Below, piece after piece: positions 63,525 to 64,000 of a DNA stretch of 64,000 nucleotides. The position numbers and the translations under genes are program-made. The DNA comes from Candidula unifasciata (taxonomy: Eukaryota; Mollusca; Gastropoda; Stylommatophora; Geomitridae), in NCBI GenBank assembly GCA_905116865.2, contig CAJHNH020000828.1:157706-221705 (forward strand). Direction: 5' to 3'. The notes under the pieces are model-generated. The model was not told the origin of the DNA. It searched no databases and saw only the letters and a program-made list of their open reading frames with translations. Each line of letters opens with the position of its first letter. Position 1 is the stretch's first letter.

Positions 63525-64000
63525 CCATCCCCTTGTGGGATGCAATTTTTTTTTCTTGGACCTCCCCACTGGTGATCCTCATCCACATGGTGGCACTTTG
63601 TGTCATCGGGTATTTATCGCATTGTGTGATGTCCTAGGGTAAAAATCTACTACTACTATGGCTTAACAGTATCTTGTCATCCCTTTGTGGGAAGCACTTT
63701 TTCGTTATCTGAAGCCCTACTCTGGCTCTTGTCAGAGGCCGCAATATAGCCCGGCCATAAATATGGTTTAATGGCTGAACGCGGTTTCTGGGACCTCACC
63801 ACGGGTGATCCTCATCCACATGGTGGCACTTTGTGTCATCGGGTGTTTATCGCTTGTGTGATGTCCTAGTGGGGTAAAATATACTACTATTACTACTACT
63901 AAAATAAAGGCTATATATAAAGTCCGGGTATAGCCGGGCCATAAATATAGCCCAACGGCTGGAAGGGGTTTCTCATCCGCATGGTGGCACTCTGCGTCAC
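63525..64000 (+). repeat. Three successive family A copies, cut by the window end
   Basis: Copies at about 63525-63640, 63660-63890 and 63915-64000, each with CATGGTGGCACTTTGTGTCA (the last CATGGTGGCACTCTGCGTCA). The second is near full length. They are separated by short CTACTACTA stretches. Confidence 0.85.

Overview
The window is animal nuclear DNA. It has spliced protein genes with GT-AG introns, short exons in a repeat-rich background, polyadenylation-type sequence, and a wide set of eukaryotic transposons, minisatellites and microsatellites. The element repertoire (RNase H-bearing and RTE-like non-LTR elements, tRNA-derived SINEs, Helitron, Merlin, mariner, Tigger, a SPIN-like hAT and a Penelope-like remnant) and the protein sequences suggest a lophotrochozoan, most likely a gastropod mollusc. 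The species cannot be fixed from sequence alone.

Three host genes can be reconstructed. (1) A dynamin-related protein 1 (DRP1/DNM1L) gene on the minus strand: seven coding exons between 23842 and 5790 give 329 codons, covering the GTPase domain and the start of the middle domain. All seven exon phases agree. The rest of the gene is not visible and should lie left of the window. Intron 5 starts with a GC donor. (2) A complete two-exon mitochondrial ribosomal protein S33 gene on the plus strand (28919-30830, 107 aa). (3) A complete five-exon protein rolling stone-like multi-pass membrane protein on the minus strand (55604-41393, 330 aa); again all phases agree. DRP1 and MRPS33 are divergent, about 5 kb apart. 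The three genes have no evident functional link, although two are mitochondrial (fission and translation).

Layout: 1-5.8 kb is downstream or intronic DRP1 sequence with a non-autonomous Helitron (1796-4527) packed with tRNA-like modules. 5.8-23.8 kb is the DRP1 gene; its introns carry 24-, 28- and 40-bp minisatellites, a non-LTR element flanked by ~200-bp direct repeats, a mariner relic, many SINE copies and several palindromic Merlin-type elements. 24-28.9 kb holds retroelement relics, a Merlin-type element that keeps half a transposase, and a SPIN-like hAT copy. 28.9-31.2 kb is MRPS33. 31.3-41.3 kb is intergenic: a Penelope-like remnant, a 26-bp minisatellite that grew from a SINE end, tetranucleotide arrays and retroelement scraps. 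41.4-55.6 kb is the rolling stone-like gene, with 11-, 30-, 27-, ~74- and 290-bp tandem repeats in its introns. 55.6-64 kb is repeats again: a deleted mariner, a lightly damaged LINE (60.7-63.4 kb) and a run of SINE copies at the right edge.

Most long open frames here are tandem repeats whose unit is a multiple of three, or shadows of them. I see no previously undescribed biological system. The most unusual signals are minisatellites that start within about 5-25 bases of splice sites in two unrelated genes, the cluster of palindromic Merlin elements, the tRNA-like Helitron, and the very long direct repeats around a non-LTR insertion.
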